Of a stretch of DNA of 64,000 bases, positions 50,675-60,808 are shown one piece after another; the first letter of the stretch is position 1; the number at the start of each line of letters is the position of its first letter. The position numbers were made by a program, and so were the translations under genes. Where the stretch lies: the NCBI GenBank assembly GCA_038961845.1, contig CP152408.1, positions 5,518,001 through 5,582,000 on the forward strand, given 5' to 3'. The DNA comes from Xylophilus sp. GW821-FHT01B05. GTDB taxonomy: Bacteria > Pseudomonadota > Gammaproteobacteria > Burkholderiales > Burkholderiaceae_C. The notes below the pieces were generated by a model. The model searched no databases, was not told where the DNA came from, and saw only the letters and a program-made list of their open reading frames with translations.

Positions 50675-52417
50675 TCAGCGAATGATCGGGTCGCCAGCCT
50701 CCTCGGTAGCCGGCTCGGTCTCCAGGAAGTCGAAGTCGCAGCCCTCGTTGGCCTGCTTGATGTGCTTGAGATAAATCTTGCCAAAGCCACGTGTGAAGTG
50801 CGGCTTGGGCGCCACCCAGGCCGCCTTGCGCGCGGCCATTTCCTCGTCGCTGATGTGCAGGTGCAGCAGGCGCGCGTCTACGTCGAGCGTGATCTCATCG
50901 CCATCGCGCACAAAGGCCAGCGGCCCGCCAATGAAGGATTCGGGCGTGACATGCAGCACGCAGGCGCCGTAGCTGGTGCCGCTCATGCGCGCGTCGCTGA
51001 TGCGCAGCATGTCGCGCACGCCTTCCTTCAGCAGCTTTTGCGGGATCGGCAGCTGGCCCCATTCGGGCATGCCGGGCGCGCCCTGCGGGCCGGCGTGCTG
51101 CAGCACGATGACGCTGTCTTTGGTCACCGGCAGATCAGGCGCATCAATGCGCGCGTACAGGTCGGCCTGGTCCTTGAAGACCACCGCGCGGCCGGTGTGC
51201 TTGCGCAGGTGCGGCTCCATCGCGGCGGGCTTGATCACGGCGCCGTCGGGGCAGATATTGCCGCGCAGCACAGCCAGGCTGTCCTTTTGCGTGACCGGGT
51301 TGGCCAGCGGGCGGATCACCTCGTCGTTGTAGACCTTGGCGCCTTCGATGTTCTCGCCCAGGGTCTTGCCGGTGATGGTCAGGCAGCTGCGGTCGAGCTT
51401 GTCGCCCAGGCGCTCCAGCAGCGCGCGCAGGCCGCCGGCGTAGTAGAAGTCTTCCATCAGGAAGCGGCCCGAGGGGCGCAGGTCGGCCAGCAGCGGGATG
51501 GTGCGCGCAATGGCGTCGAAGCGGTCCAGGTCCAGGTCCACGCCGGCACGCCGCGCCATGGCGATCAGGTGCACGATGGAGTTGGTCGAGCCGCCCAGCG
51601 CCACGGCCGTGGTGACGGCGTTGTTGAAGGAGGCCGCCGTGAGGATGTCGGAGGGCTTCAGGTCTTCCCACACCATGTCGACGATGCGCTTGCCGGTGAG
51701 CGTGGCCATCTGCGCGTGGCGCGAATCCGGCGCCGGGATGCTGGCCGCGCCCGGCAGCGTCAGGCCCAGCGCCTCGGCGCAGCTGGTCATGGTGCTGGCC
51801 GTGCCCATGGTCATGCAGTGGCCGGGCGAGCGGGCAATGCCGTCTTCCACGTCCTGCCAGTCGTCCTCGTTGATGTTGCCGGCGCGCAGCTCGGCCCAGT
51901 ACTTCCAGGTGTCCGAGCCCGAGCCCAGGTACTCGCCCTTGTAGTCGCCGCGCAGCATCGGGCCGGCGGGCACGAAGATGGTCGGCAGATCCATCGAGAT
52001 CGCGCCCATCACCAGCGCCGGCGTGGTCTTGTCGCAGCCGCCCATCAGCACCACGCCGTCGGCCGGGTAGGAGCGCAGGTTTTCTTCCGTCTCCAGCGCC
52101 AGCAGGTTGCGGTAGAGCATGGTGGTGGGCTTCTGGAACGGCTCGGACAGCGTCATGGCCGGCAGCTCCACCGGGAAGCCGCCCGCCTGCCAGATGCCGC
52201 GCTTGACCTCTTCCACCCGCTGCTTGAAGTGGGTGTGGCAGGGGTTGATGTCGCTCCAGGTGTTGATGATCACGATCACCGGCTTGCCCGCGTAGTCGCT
52301 GCGGTGGTAGCCCATCTGCGCGGTGCGCGAGCGGTGGCCAAAGGAGCGAAGGTCCTTCACGCCATACCAGCGATGGCTGCGGAGTTCTTCGGGGGTCTTG
52401 CGTTTGGAGTCGGTCAT
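50675..52417 (-). CDS. IlvD/Edd-family sugar-acid dehydratase (L-arabinonate-dehydratase-like)
   Basis: 580 residues. Cys60 (INPCHTHF), Cys128 ([10 protein letters not shown]) and Cys201 ([13 protein letters not shown]) are the three iron-sulfur ligands. The active-site region is [19 protein letters not shown]. Length and HTH-type NPCHTHF motif fit the pentonate/arabinonate branch rather than dihydroxyacid dehydratase proper (NPCN). It dehydrates an aldonic acid to a 2-keto-3-deoxy acid, which the DHDPS-like enzyme would process further. First gene of the operon, behind a LacI-type palindrome. Confidence 0.88.
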   Translation of the reverse strand: MTDSKRKTPEELRSHRWYGVKDLRSFGHRSRTAQMGYHRSDYAGKPVIVIINTWSDINPCHTHFKQRVEEVKRGIWQAGGFPVELPAMTLSEPFQKPTTMLYRNLLALETEENLRSYPADGVVLMGGCDKTTPALVMGAISMDLPTIFVPAGPMLRGDYKGEYLGSGSDTWKYWAELRAGNINEDDWQDVEDGIARSPGHCMTMGTASTMTSCAEALGLTLPGAASIPAPDSRHAQMATLTGKRIVDMVWEDLKPSDILTAASFNNAVTTAVALGGSTNSIVHLIAMARRAGVDLDLDRFDAIARTIPLLADLRPSGRFLMEDFYYAGGLRALLERLGDKLDRSCLTITGKTLGENIEGAKVYNDEVIRPLANPVTQKDSLAVLRGNICPDGAVIKPAAMEPHLRKHTGRAVVFKDQADLYARIDAPDLPVTKDSVIVLQHAGPQGAPGMPEWGQLPIPQKLLKEGVRDMLRISDARMSGTSYGACVLHVTPESFIGGPLAFVRDGDEITLDVDARLLHLHISDEEMAARKAAWVAPKPHFTRGFGKIYLKHIKQANEGCDFDFLETEPATEEAGDPIIR

Positions 52418-52457
52418 GGGGCGGTCGGGGCGGGTTGCATGAGAGGGATGACGTCAC

Positions 52458-52473
52458 ATGATAGCGCTATCAT
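52458..52473. promoter_or_regulatory. Perfect palindrome ATGATAGCGCTATCAT, LacI-type operator
   Basis: A 16-base perfect palindrome with central CG-containing GCGC, typical of LacI/GalR-family sites, 41 bases upstream of the dehydratase start. No LacI-family gene is present in the window, so the regulator must be elsewhere. Confidence 0.75.
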
Positions 52474-52532
52474 TCGCCCTTCAATAGAGGGAAAACGCCG
52501 GGTCCACGGCTGACGCAAGGCAAGCGCCATCA

Positions 52533-52602
52533 TTTTTGGTAAAAAGTGCCCCTAGCCCTTATGCAGACCGGGCTATTAGCTATCTATTTAATAGCTATTA
52601 CT
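52533..52602 (-). repeat. Interspersed palindromic repeat, family A, reversed
   Basis: Minus-strand copy: GGTAAAAAGTGCCCCTAGCC, ACCGGGCTATTAGCTAT, ATTTAATAGCTAT. Between the operator region of the dehydratase operon and the 3' end of the UPF0149 gene. Confidence 0.8.
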
Positions 52603-52661
52603 GAAGCAAGCACTTGCCCATGCCCAGGCTGCGGACCTCATAGCCCAGCAGCCTCAGGCCC

Positions 52662-53498
52662 TCAAGCCCCGTGGCACTTCTTGAACTTCTTGCCGCTGCC
52701 GCAATGGCAAGGGTCGTTGCGGCCCGGCTGGTTGGCGTCGCGGCGGATGGTCTCCACGCGCGGGCCCATGCTCTTCCACAGGCGGCGCAGGTCATACACC
52801 GCCCAGATGGCTTCGCCATAGGCATCGAGCCGCGCTTCGCTGACGCTGGGCGGGCCGTCTTCGCTGAACATGCTGAAGGCGGGCTTGCCGGTGTCGGGCT
52901 CGGTCAGGGCGACGATGGCGGTCAGCCCCTCGTCCAGCCACTGGGCGGCTTCCTTGTCGCGCGGCGCGGCCCAGTCCTCGGGCCAGTTCTCTACCGCGTA
53001 CATGAAGCCCAGCGCCCAGACCTGGCCGATGGCGGGGATGTCCTCGCCCTCGATATCGGGGCGCTCGGCCTCGGGCAGGGACAGGATCGAGCCGAGCACA
53101 TCCATCACCTCGGGCTGGAAGCTGCGCTCGTCGTCGAGCGACTTCACCTCGGTGTCGAGCGAGGTGACCATGTCGTCCCAACGGCGCTGCCACAGCTCCA
53201 GGAAGCGGCGCTGCTGGATCACGCCAGAGAAGGTGCTCAGCGCGCTCATGGGCGCATCGTCGGCGGCGGGCGCGGCGCCCTCGCCCAGCAGCACCGGCAG
53301 GTATTCGTCTTGGGGAATGCTGCGGCGGCTGCAGACCAGCGCGGCCATGAAGCCGTCGCAGAACTCCCACTGCGGCACCTCGTCGTCGCGGGTGCGCAGC
53401 TCGTCGAGGATCTCGTCAAGGACGTCGAAGTCTTCGGGGGCAAGCGCAGAGCCGAGAACAGAGGTGTCGGGAGCGGGGGCGGGCGTATCGGCGGACAT
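52662..53498 (-). CDS. UPF0149 (YecA/YgfB-like) protein with C-terminal SEC-C zinc motif
   Basis: 278 residues. N-terminal helical UPF0149 domain ([28 protein letters not shown]) and middle [13 protein letters not shown]. The last 20 residues hold the SEC-C motif [14 protein letters not shown], a zinc knuckle also found at the SecA C-terminus. Function unproven; SEC-C proteins often contact ribosomes or nucleic acid. The ATG at 53498 is used; a TTG nine bases upstream is the only alternative. Confidence 0.87.
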   Translation of the reverse strand: MSADTPAPAPDTSVLGSALAPEDFDVLDEILDELRTRDDEVPQWEFCDGFMAALVCSRRSIPQDEYLPVLLGEGAAPAADDAPMSALSTFSGVIQQRRFLELWQRRWDDMVTSLDTEVKSLDDERSFQPEVMDVLGSILSLPEAERPDIEGEDIPAIGQVWALGFMYAVENWPEDWAAPRDKEAAQWLDEGLTAIVALTEPDTGKPAFSMFSEDGPPSVSEARLDAYGEAIWAVYDLRRLWKSMGPRVETIRRDANQPGRNDPCHCGSGKKFKKCHGA

Positions 53499-53619
53499 GG
53501 CGGGCAAAAGGTGGGGTCGTGGGGGGAGAAAAGCGCCGTTACAAGGCGGTCCAGGCGGGCCGCAGGCGGCGGCAAAGTGTAGCCGTGTGCCGTTTCCAAG
53601 GGCACTCTTATGATCCGCC

Positions 53620-53650
53620 GTGGCCGCGCGCCAGCGCAGTGCGCGGCCAC
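53620..53650 (+). promoter_or_regulatory. Long hairpin in the leader of the glutamate-synthase-like gene
   Basis: GTGGCCGCGC pairs perfectly with GCGCGGCCAC across an 11-base loop, ending 30 bases before the ATG at 53681. No T run follows. It could be an RNA control element or a protein-binding palindrome. Confidence 0.5.
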
Positions 53651-53680
53651 ATTGCCTAGAACGCCCCCTGGAGCCCCCCG

Positions 53681-55387
53681 ATGTCCGCAGTCCCCTCGTC
53701 CCTTCGCGCGCTCCCCATGCGCTACACCACGCTGGCGCTGTGCGTTGCCGGGCTGCTGCTGGGCTTGTGGGCCTGCTGGGCCTTCACGCCCGACTGGTGG
53801 CCGCTGCCGCTGGTCTTCGCGGTGCTGAGCGTGGTGGGCCTGCGCGACCTGCGGCAGACCCAGCACGCCATCCTGCGCAACTACCCGGTGATCGGCCACA
53901 TGCGTTTCTTGCTGGAAACCATCCGCCCGGAGGTGCGCCAGTACTTCATAGAGGGCGACACCGAGACCCTGCCCTTCTCGCGCGCCCAGCGCTCGCTGGT
54001 GTACCAGCGCGCCAAGGGCGAGCCCGACAACCGCCCCTTCGGCACCCAGCTGGACGTGGGCCTGCAGGGCTATGAGTGGATCAACCACTCGATGGCACCG
54101 ACCAGGCTGGCCTCGCACGACTTCCGCATCTGGATCGGCGGCTCGGCCGAGCACCCATCGCCATCGGTCGAGCCCTGCACCCAGCCCTACCACGCCAGCG
54201 TCTTCAATATCTCGGCCATGAGCTTTGGCTCGCTCTCGGCCAATGCCATCCTGGCGCTGAACCAGGGCGCCAAGGCCGGCGGCTTTGCGCATGACACGGG
54301 CGAGGGCTCGATCTCGCAGCACCACCGCGTGCATGGCGGCGACCTGATCTGGGAGGTGGCCTCGGGCTACTTCGGTTGCCGCAACGACGACGGCACTTTC
54401 AGCGAAGAGAAGTTCACCGCCAACGCGCGCGACCCGCAGGTGAAGATGATCGAGATCAAGCTGAGCCAGGGCGCCAAGCCCGGGCACGGCGGCATCCTGC
54501 CCGGCGCCAAGGTCACCATCGAGATCGCCACCGCGCGCGGCGTGCCGCAGGGCGTGGACTGCATCTCGCCGCCCTCGCACAGCGCCTTCTCCACGCCGGT
54601 GGAGATGATGCAGTTCATCGCCCGGCTGCGCCGGCTCTCGGGCGGCAAGCCGGTGGGCTTCAAGTTCTGCATTGGCCACCCGTGGGAATGGTTTGCCATC
54701 GTCAAGGCCATGCTGGTGACCGGCATCACGCCCGACTTCATCGTGGTCGACGGCGCCGAGGGCGGCACCGGTGCCGCGCCGGTCGAGTTCACCGACCACG
54801 TCGGCGCGCCCGTGCAGGAAGGCCTGCTGCTGGTGCACAACACGCTGATCGGCGCCGGCCTGCGCGGGCGCATCAGCCTGGGCTGCGCCGGCAAGGTCAT
54901 CACCGCCTTCGACCTGGCGCGCTTCATGGCGCTGGGGGCCGACTGGTGCAACGCCGGGCGCGGCTTCATGATGGCGCTGGGCTGCATCCAGGCGCAGAGC
55001 TGCCACACCGGCACCTGCCCGACCGGCGTCACCACGCAAGACCCGCTGCGCCAGCAGGCGCTGGTGGTGCCGGACAAAGCCACGCGCGTGGCCAGCTTCC
55101 ACCGCCAGACGCTGCACGCGCTGCAAGAGCTGGTGCAGGCCGCCGGCCTGGAGCACCCGCAGCAGATCACCACCCACCACATCGTGCGCCGCGTCACCGA
55201 CACCGAGGTGCGGCTGCTGGCCAACCTGGTCATGCGCGTGGAGCCCGGCGCGCTGCTGGGCGACCTCGCCAACCAGCACGCCGTGTTCCGCCAATATTGG
55301 CCGCTGGCCAGCGCCCACAGCTTTCGCGCAGCGCAGCCGCTGCTCGAACCCTCGGCGCCCGGCGGCAGCAGCGTGGCCACCGCCTAG
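53681..55387 (+). CDS. Membrane-anchored FMN-binding glutamate synthase-like protein
   Basis: 568 residues. Two N-terminal membrane helices (about 15-35 and 40-53). The rest is the central/FMN domain of glutamate synthase: [76 protein letters not shown] and the 3Fe-4S-type Cys cluster in [17 protein letters not shown]. There is no glutaminase domain, so it is not a complete GOGAT. The substrate of this widespread family is unsettled. Confidence 0.88.
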   Translation: MSAVPSSLRALPMRYTTLALCVAGLLLGLWACWAFTPDWWPLPLVFAVLSVVGLRDLRQTQHAILRNYPVIGHMRFLLETIRPEVRQYFIEGDTETLPFSRAQRSLVYQRAKGEPDNRPFGTQLDVGLQGYEWINHSMAPTRLASHDFRIWIGGSAEHPSPSVEPCTQPYHASVFNISAMSFGSLSANAILALNQGAKAGGFAHDTGEGSISQHHRVHGGDLIWEVASGYFGCRNDDGTFSEEKFTANARDPQVKMIEIKLSQGAKPGHGGILPGAKVTIEIATARGVPQGVDCISPPSHSAFSTPVEMMQFIARLRRLSGGKPVGFKFCIGHPWEWFAIVKAMLVTGITPDFIVVDGAEGGTGAAPVEFTDHVGAPVQEGLLLVHNTLIGAGLRGRISLGCAGKVITAFDLARFMALGADWCNAGRGFMMALGCIQAQSCHTGTCPTGVTTQDPLRQQALVVPDKATRVASFHRQTLHALQELVQAAGLEHPQQITTHHIVRRVTDTEVRLLANLVMRVEPGALLGDLANQHAVFRQYWPLASAHSFRAAQPLLEPSAPGGSSVATA

Positions 55388-55407
55388 CGCGGTGGCAAAC
55401 TGCGGCG

Positions 55408-56211
55408 ATGCCTTTGCCCCCCGATACCTGCGCCCAGTTCCTGCGCACCACCGCCCCCACGCAAACGCTGCCGCTGGCGCACTACCCGCTGCAGAGCAGC
55501 CAGGTCTGGCTCAAGAAGGCCGGCACACGCCACGCGCGCTGGCCCTACTGGGTGCTGGGCGCGCTGGCCCGCGCCGCGCGGCTGCCGCTGCTGGTGCCGG
55601 TGCCCAACCTGGGCGGCCCTGAAGCCATTGCCACCGAGGCAAACCGCCTGCGCGCCCTGGCCGCGCTCGGCCTGCGCGTGCCGCAGGTGCTGGCCGAAGG
55701 GCCCGAAGGCCTGCTGCTGGCCCACCTGGGCCAGCCCGGGCAGGACACGCCCTCGCTCGCGGTAGAGATGAACACCGCCGTCCGCGCCGCGCCAGAGGCC
55801 ATGCTGGGCCTGTTCCACGCCGGCCTGGACGCCATCGGCACCGCCCACAGCGCCGGCGCCTGCCTGAGCCAGGCCTTTGCCCGCAACCTGGTGCGCTGCC
55901 CGGACGGCGTGATCGGCTACGTCGACTTCGAGGACGACCCCGCCGCCGTGCTGGCCCTGCCGCAGTGCCAGGCGCGCGACCTGCTCTGCTACCTGCACTC
56001 CACCGCCCTGCATGTGCAAGAGGCCGGCGCCTTCGAGCCCGCACGCGAGGTCTGGGCAAACTGGCTGCAACTGCAGCCAACCGTGGTGCAGGCGCTGCTG
56101 CGCACCAGCGTGCGGCAGATGCGCTGGCTGCGGCGCCTGCCGGCGGACCGGCGCTGGGGGCGCGACCTGCAGCGGGCCCGGGCGGCCTGGGCATTGGCAG
56201 CAGAGGGCTAG
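55408..56211 (+). CDS. Protein-kinase-fold phosphotransferase (Kdo/InaA kinase-like)
   Basis: 267 residues. VWLKKAGTRHARW resembles the nucleotide-binding Lys strand, IATEANRLRALAALGLRVPQ the alpha-C helix, and IGYVDFEDDP the metal-binding DFE/DFG segment. The classical HRD is not clear. Members phosphorylate lipopolysaccharide heptose/Kdo or unknown lipids. It starts 21 bases after the glutamate-synthase-like gene and is likely co-transcribed with it. Confidence 0.7.
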   Translation: MPLPPDTCAQFLRTTAPTQTLPLAHYPLQSSQVWLKKAGTRHARWPYWVLGALARAARLPLLVPVPNLGGPEAIATEANRLRALAALGLRVPQVLAEGPEGLLLAHLGQPGQDTPSLAVEMNTAVRAAPEAMLGLFHAGLDAIGTAHSAGACLSQAFARNLVRCPDGVIGYVDFEDDPAAVLALPQCQARDLLCYLHSTALHVQEAGAFEPAREVWANWLQLQPTVVQALLRTSVRQMRWLRRLPADRRWGRDLQRARAAWALAAEG

Positions 56212-56217
56212 CAGCCA

Positions 56218-56282
56218 AACTATTAAAAGTATAGCTATAAGCCCAGGCCACACCTGGGCCAAAGCCACTTTTTACCAATATT
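56218..56282 (+). repeat. Interspersed palindromic repeat, family A
   Basis: AAAAGTATAGCTATAAGCCC, ACCTGGGCCAAAGCCACTTT. The clearest hairpin of the set. Follows the kinase-like gene; the rest of the gap to 56435 is the AT-richer leader of the RND operon. Confidence 0.8.
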
Positions 56283-56435
56283 CCTCAGCGCTGGCAGAAC
56301 TCTTGCAGCGCGGCATGGACAAAAACAAACGCGGTGCAAAACCCTGTGTCGCACCTTCACAATCAATTTACATTTCGCCAACACTATTGAGGGTTGTCCG
56401 CGCCTGCCCTCACCCCACTGCGATCCGCCCATTCC

Positions 56436-57632
56436 ATGATCTCCACCCGATCGCCGCGCGCCCTGGCCTGGGGCAGCCTGCCCCTGCTGACCCTGGCCGC
56501 AGCCCTGACCGCCTGCTCTCCCAAATCCGAGCCAGCCGCGCCTGCGGGCCCGACGGAGGTCGGGGTCATGACGCTGCAGCCGCAGCGCCAGGCCTTCACC
56601 ACCGAGCTGCCGGGGCGCACCAGCGCCTTTCTCAGTGCCGACATCCGGCCCCAGGTCGGCGGCATCGTGCAGAAGCGGCAGTTCACCGAAGGCGCCACGG
56701 TCAAGGCCGGCCAGGTGCTGTACCAGCTGGACCCATCGACCTACCAGGCCGCGCTGTCGAGCACGCAGGCCACGCTGGCGCGCAACCGCGCCACGGCCAG
56801 CGTGGCCGAGGTCACGGCCAACCGCAATGCCGAGCTGGTGAAGATCGACGCGGTCAGCAAGCAGGTCAACGACCAGAGCCAGGCCGCATTGGCGCAAGCC
56901 CGGGCCGACGTGGCCACGGCGCAGGCGGCGGTCGAGACGGCGCGCATCAACCTGGACTTCACGCGCATGGCCTCGCCCATCTCCGGGCGCATTGGCACCT
57001 CGACCGTGACGCCGGGCGCACTGGTCACCGCCAACCAGACAACAGCGCTGGCGACGGTGCAGCAGATCGACCCGCTCTACGTGGACGTGACCCAGTCCAG
57101 CGCCGAGGTGCTGCGCCTGAAGCGCGAGCTGGCCGCCGGCCGGCTGACCCGCAACGGTGCCGGTGCGGCGCGCGTGCGCCTGATCCTGGAAGACGGCAGC
57201 AGCTACGGCCATGAAGGCCTGCTGCAGTTCGCCGGCCTGAGCGTGAACGCCACCACCGGCGCGGTCACCCTGCGCGCCACCGTGCCCAACCCCGACGGCC
57301 TGCTGCTGCCCGGCATGTATGTGCGCGCGGTGCTGGAAGAAGGCGTGGACGAGAACGCGCTGCTGGCGCCGCAGCAAGGCATCCTGCGCGACGCGGTGGG
57401 GCGCTCCACGGCCCTGGTGGTGGACGCCGAGGACAAGGTGGCGCGCCGCGCCGTGGTGGTCGGGCGCGCAGTGGGCAACCGCTGGCAGGTGCGCAGCGGG
57501 CTGGCCGCGGGCGACCGGGTCATCGTGGAAGGCTCGCAGAAGGCCCGCGTGGGCGACAAGGTGAAGGCGGTAGAGGTCGCGGCCGCAGCAGCCACCAACG
57601 GTGCAGGCCCTGATACGGCCGTCGTCCGCTGA
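56436..57632 (+). CDS. RND efflux periplasmic adaptor lipoprotein (AcrA/MexA family)
   Basis: 398 residues. Lipobox LTAC with Cys27 as lipid anchor. Lipoyl half-motifs SADIRPQVGGIVQKRQFTEG and ISGRIGTSTVTPGALV flank an alpha-hairpin (about 110-175) rich in Ala/Gln. The C-terminus has the membrane-proximal barrel (AAGDRVIVEGSQKARVGDKV). It bridges the inner-membrane pump and the outer-membrane channel. First of three genes; no adjacent TetR repressor. Confidence 0.92.
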   Translation: MISTRSPRALAWGSLPLLTLAAALTACSPKSEPAAPAGPTEVGVMTLQPQRQAFTTELPGRTSAFLSADIRPQVGGIVQKRQFTEGATVKAGQVLYQLDPSTYQAALSSTQATLARNRATASVAEVTANRNAELVKIDAVSKQVNDQSQAALAQARADVATAQAAVETARINLDFTRMASPISGRIGTSTVTPGALVTANQTTALATVQQIDPLYVDVTQSSAEVLRLKRELAAGRLTRNGAGAARVRLILEDGSSYGHEGLLQFAGLSVNATTGAVTLRATVPNPDGLLLPGMYVRAVLEEGVDENALLAPQQGILRDAVGRSTALVVDAEDKVARRAVVVGRAVGNRWQVRSGLAAGDRVIVEGSQKARVGDKVKAVEVAAAAATNGAGPDTAVVR

Positions 57633-57646
57633 GCACCACGCACGCC

Positions 57647-60600
57647 ATGGCACGCTTTTTCATCGACCGGCCCATCTTCGCGTGGGTCATCGCCATCGTC
57701 ATCATGCTGGCGGGCGCGATCTCCATCAGCACGCTGCCGCTGGAGCAGTACCCCAACATCGCGCCGCCCTCGGTCTCCATCACCGCCAACTACACCGGCG
57801 CCTCGGCCAAGACGGTGGAAGACTCGGTCACCCAGGTGATCGAGCAGCAGTTGAAGGGGCTGGACAACCTGATCTACATGGGCGCGACCAGCAGCTCGTC
57901 GGGCCAGTCGCGCACCACGCTCACCTTCAACGCCGGCACCAACCCCGACGTGGCGCAGATGCAGGTGCAGAACAAGCTGCAGCAGGCCATGCCACGGCTG
58001 CCGCAGGCGGTGCAAAGCCAGGGCGTGACGGTGACCAAGGCCGGCAGCGACTTCCTGATGATCGTGTCGCTCTACTCGGAAGACCCGGCACTGACCCGCA
58101 CCGACGTCGGCGACTACATCGCCAGCAACCTGGTCGATGTCATCAGCCGCCTGGACGGCGTGGCCGAGGTGCAGGTGCTGGGCTCGGGCTATGCCATGCG
58201 CATCTGGCTCGACCCGGGCAAGCTCGAAAAGTACAACCTGATCCCGTCGGACATAAGCGTGGCGCTGCAGGCGCAGAACGCGCAGGTCTCGGCAGGCCAG
58301 TTAGGCGGCCTGCCGGCCACCGCGCAGCAGCAGTTGAACGCCACGGTCACCGCGCGCAGCAAGCTGCAGACCGCCGAGCAGTTCGAGAACGTGGTGCTGC
58401 GCACCGCAGCCGATGGCTCGCTGGTGCTGCTGAAGGACGTGGCCCGGGTAGAGCTGGGCGCCGAGAGCCTGACCATCCAGTCGCGCCTGGCCGGCCAGGC
58501 TTCGGCCGGCATGGGCGTGGTGCTGGCCAACGGCGCCAATGCGCTCAAGGTGTCCGAGGCGGTGGTCAAGCGCATCGATGAGCTTGCGCCCTTCTTCCCC
58601 AGCCAGATGAAGGCACGCGTCAACTACGACACCACGCCCTTCGTGCAGGCCTCCATCGAAGAAGTCGTCAAGGCGCTGGCCGAGGCCATGCTGCTGGTGG
58701 TGCTGATCATGTACCTGTTCCTGCAGAACTTCCGCGCCACGCTGATCCCCGCGATTGCCGTGCCGGTGGTGCTGCTGGGCACCTTTGGCGTGCTGTCGCT
58801 GCTGGGCTATTCGATCAACACGCTGACCATGTTCGGCATGGTGCTGGCCATCGGCCTGCTGGTGGACGACGCCATCGTGGTGGTGGAGAACGTCGAGCGC
58901 GTCATGACCGAAGAGGGCCTGAGCCCCAAGGAGGCCACGCGCAAGTCCATGGACGAGATCACGCCGGCGCTGGTGGGCATTGCGCTGGTGCTGTCGGCGG
59001 TGTTCATCCCGATGGCCTTCTTTGGCGGCTCGACCGGCATCATCTACCGGCAGTTCTCGGTCACCATCGTCTCGGCCATGGCGCTGTCGGTGCTGGTGGC
59101 GCTCACGCTCACGCCGGCGCTGTGCGCCACCATGCTCAAGCACCTGCCGCATGACGCAGCCGGCCACCGGCTGGTGCGCCGCGGGCCGCTGGGCTGGGCC
59201 GACCGCTTCTTTTTATGGTTCAACCGCGGCTTTGACCGCACGGCCGACCGCACCCAGCGCGGCGTGCACGGCATCGTGCGGCGCGGCAAGCGCAGCATGC
59301 TGGTCTACCTGCTGCTGGCGGGCGGCATGGCCGTGCTGTTCATGCGCCTGCCGACCTCGTTCCTGCCCATCGAAGACCAGGGCATCCTGACCGCCGAAAT
59401 CCGCATGCCGCCGGGCTCTACCGACGCGCGCATCCAGCAGGTGGTGCGCCAGTTCGAGGACTACATCCGCCAGCAGCCAGAAGTGGTGATCTACAACGTC
59501 ACCACCGGCCTGTCGGGCGACCAGGGCTCGGGCCGCGCCTTCATCAAGCTCAAGCCCTGGGCCGAGCGCCCGGGCAAGGAGCACAGCGCCGAAGCCGTGG
59601 CGCGCCGCGCCAACGCCGCCCTGAGCAAGATCCGCGATGCGCGCGTGTTCGTGCTGCAGCCGCCCGCAGTGCGCGGGCTGGGGTCGAGCGCGGGCTTCAA
59701 CTTCTACATCGAAGACACCGGCAACCTGGGCCACGAGGCGCTGGTGCAGGCGCGCGACCGCTTCCTGGAGCTGTCGCGCAAAGACACCGTGCTCACCGGC
59801 GTACGCAGCAACAACCTGGACGACACGGCCCAGTTCGCAGTGGACATCGACGACCGCCGCGCCGGCGCGCTGGGGTTGGCCACGGCTGACGTCAACAGCA
59901 CGCTGTCGGGCGCGCTGGGCGGCACCTACATCAACGACTTCATCGACCGTGGCCGCGTCAAGCGGGTCTACATGCAGGGCGATGCCCCTTTCCGCATGCT
60001 GCCCGACGACATCAAGCGCTGGACGGTGCGCAACAGCAGTAACCAGATGGTGCCGTTCTCGGCCTTCTCCAGCCAGCGCTGGAGCTATGGCTCGCCACAG
60101 CTGCAACGCTACAACGGCCAGCCCGCGTTCGAGATGCTGGGCAGCGCGGTGTCGGGCGTGAGTTCGGGCACCGCCATGAACAAGGTCGAGCAGATCATGG
60201 CGCAGATGCCGCAGGGCATTGCCCACGAGTGGACGGGCGCCTCGTTTGAAGAGCGCCGATCCGGTGCGCAGGCGCCGCTGCTGTATGCGGTGTCCATCCT
60301 GTTCGTGTTCCTGTGCCTGGCCGCGCTGTACGAGAGCTGGTCGGTGCCGTTCTCGGTGATCCTGGTGGTGCCGCTGGGCATCATTGGCGCGGTGCTGTTC
60401 ACCGGCCTGCGCGGCATGTCCAATGACGTGTACTTCCAGGTCGGGCTGCTGACCACGGTCGGCCTCTCATGCAAGAACGCCATCCTGATCGTGGAATTTG
60501 CCAAGCAGCTGCAAGAGCAGGGCAAGAACGTGTTCGACGCCACGCTGGAAGCGGTGCGGCTGCGCCTGCGCCCGATCCTGATGACTTCCCTGGCCTTTGG

Positions 60601-60808
60601 CTTTGGCGTGCTGCCGCTGGTGGTGGGCACCGGCGCCGGCGCAGCCGGGCGCCAGGCCATCGGCACGGCGGTGTTTGGCGGCATGGTGACCGCCACGGTG
60701 CTGGGCATCTTCTTTGTGCCGCTGTTCTTTGTGCTGATCCGCAGCTTCTTCCGCCAGCGCAGCACTGCTGAGCCGGCTCACGGGCACGCGCCGGAGGCCG
60801 CAGCATGA
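57647..60808 (+). CDS. RND multidrug efflux pump, inner-membrane permease (AcrB/MexB, HAE1)
   Basis: 1053 residues, standard length. MARFFIDRPIFAWVIAIVIM starts helix 1. Asp407-Asp408 (LLVDDAIVVVENVERV) are the proton-relay pair at the AcrB positions. GLSCKNAILIVEFAKQL near 940 supplies the partner Lys. Large periplasmic loops follow helices 1 and 7. A drug/proton antiporter trimer. Fourteen bases after the adaptor gene, and overlapping the channel gene by four bases. Confidence 0.95.
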   Translation: MARFFIDRPIFAWVIAIVIMLAGAISISTLPLEQYPNIAPPSVSITANYTGASAKTVEDSVTQVIEQQLKGLDNLIYMGATSSSSGQSRTTLTFNAGTNPDVAQMQVQNKLQQAMPRLPQAVQSQGVTVTKAGSDFLMIVSLYSEDPALTRTDVGDYIASNLVDVISRLDGVAEVQVLGSGYAMRIWLDPGKLEKYNLIPSDISVALQAQNAQVSAGQLGGLPATAQQQLNATVTARSKLQTAEQFENVVLRTAADGSLVLLKDVARVELGAESLTIQSRLAGQASAGMGVVLANGANALKVSEAVVKRIDELAPFFPSQMKARVNYDTTPFVQASIEEVVKALAEAMLLVVLIMYLFLQNFRATLIPAIAVPVVLLGTFGVLSLLGYSINTLTMFGMVLAIGLLVDDAIVVVENVERVMTEEGLSPKEATRKSMDEITPALVGIALVLSAVFIPMAFFGGSTGIIYRQFSVTIVSAMALSVLVALTLTPALCATMLKHLPHDAAGHRLVRRGPLGWADRFFLWFNRGFDRTADRTQRGVHGIVRRGKRSMLVYLLLAGGMAVLFMRLPTSFLPIEDQGILTAEIRMPPGSTDARIQQVVRQFEDYIRQQPEVVIYNVTTGLSGDQGSGRAFIKLKPWAERPGKEHSAEAVARRANAALSKIRDARVFVLQPPAVRGLGSSAGFNFYIEDTGNLGHEALVQARDRFLELSRKDTVLTGVRSNNLDDTAQFAVDIDDRRAGALGLATADVNSTLSGALGGTYINDFIDRGRVKRVYMQGDAPFRMLPDDIKRWTVRNSSNQMVPFSAFSSQRWSYGSPQLQRYNGQPAFEMLGSAVSGVSSGTAMNKVEQIMAQMPQGIAHEWTGASFEERRSGAQAPLLYAVSILFVFLCLAALYESWSVPFSVILVVPLGIIGAVLFTGLRGMSNDVYFQVGLLTTVGLSCKNAILIVEFAKQLQEQGKNVFDATLEAVRLRLRPILMTSLAFGFGVLPLVVGTGAGAAGRQAIGTAVFGGMVTATVLGIFFVPLFFVLIRSFFRQRSTAEPAHGHAPEAAA

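Noticed and set aside
50618..52513. 631-codon plus-strand frame opposite the IlvD/Edd-type gene
   Set aside because: Antisense shadow; the minus-strand enzyme has all three cluster cysteines and full length.
53246..55318. 690-codon minus-strand frame opposite the glutamate-synthase-like gene
   Set aside because: High-GC antisense frame with His/Arg/Gln-rich composition; the plus-strand protein has clear domains. Its last part is a third-frame reading of the UPF0149 gene.
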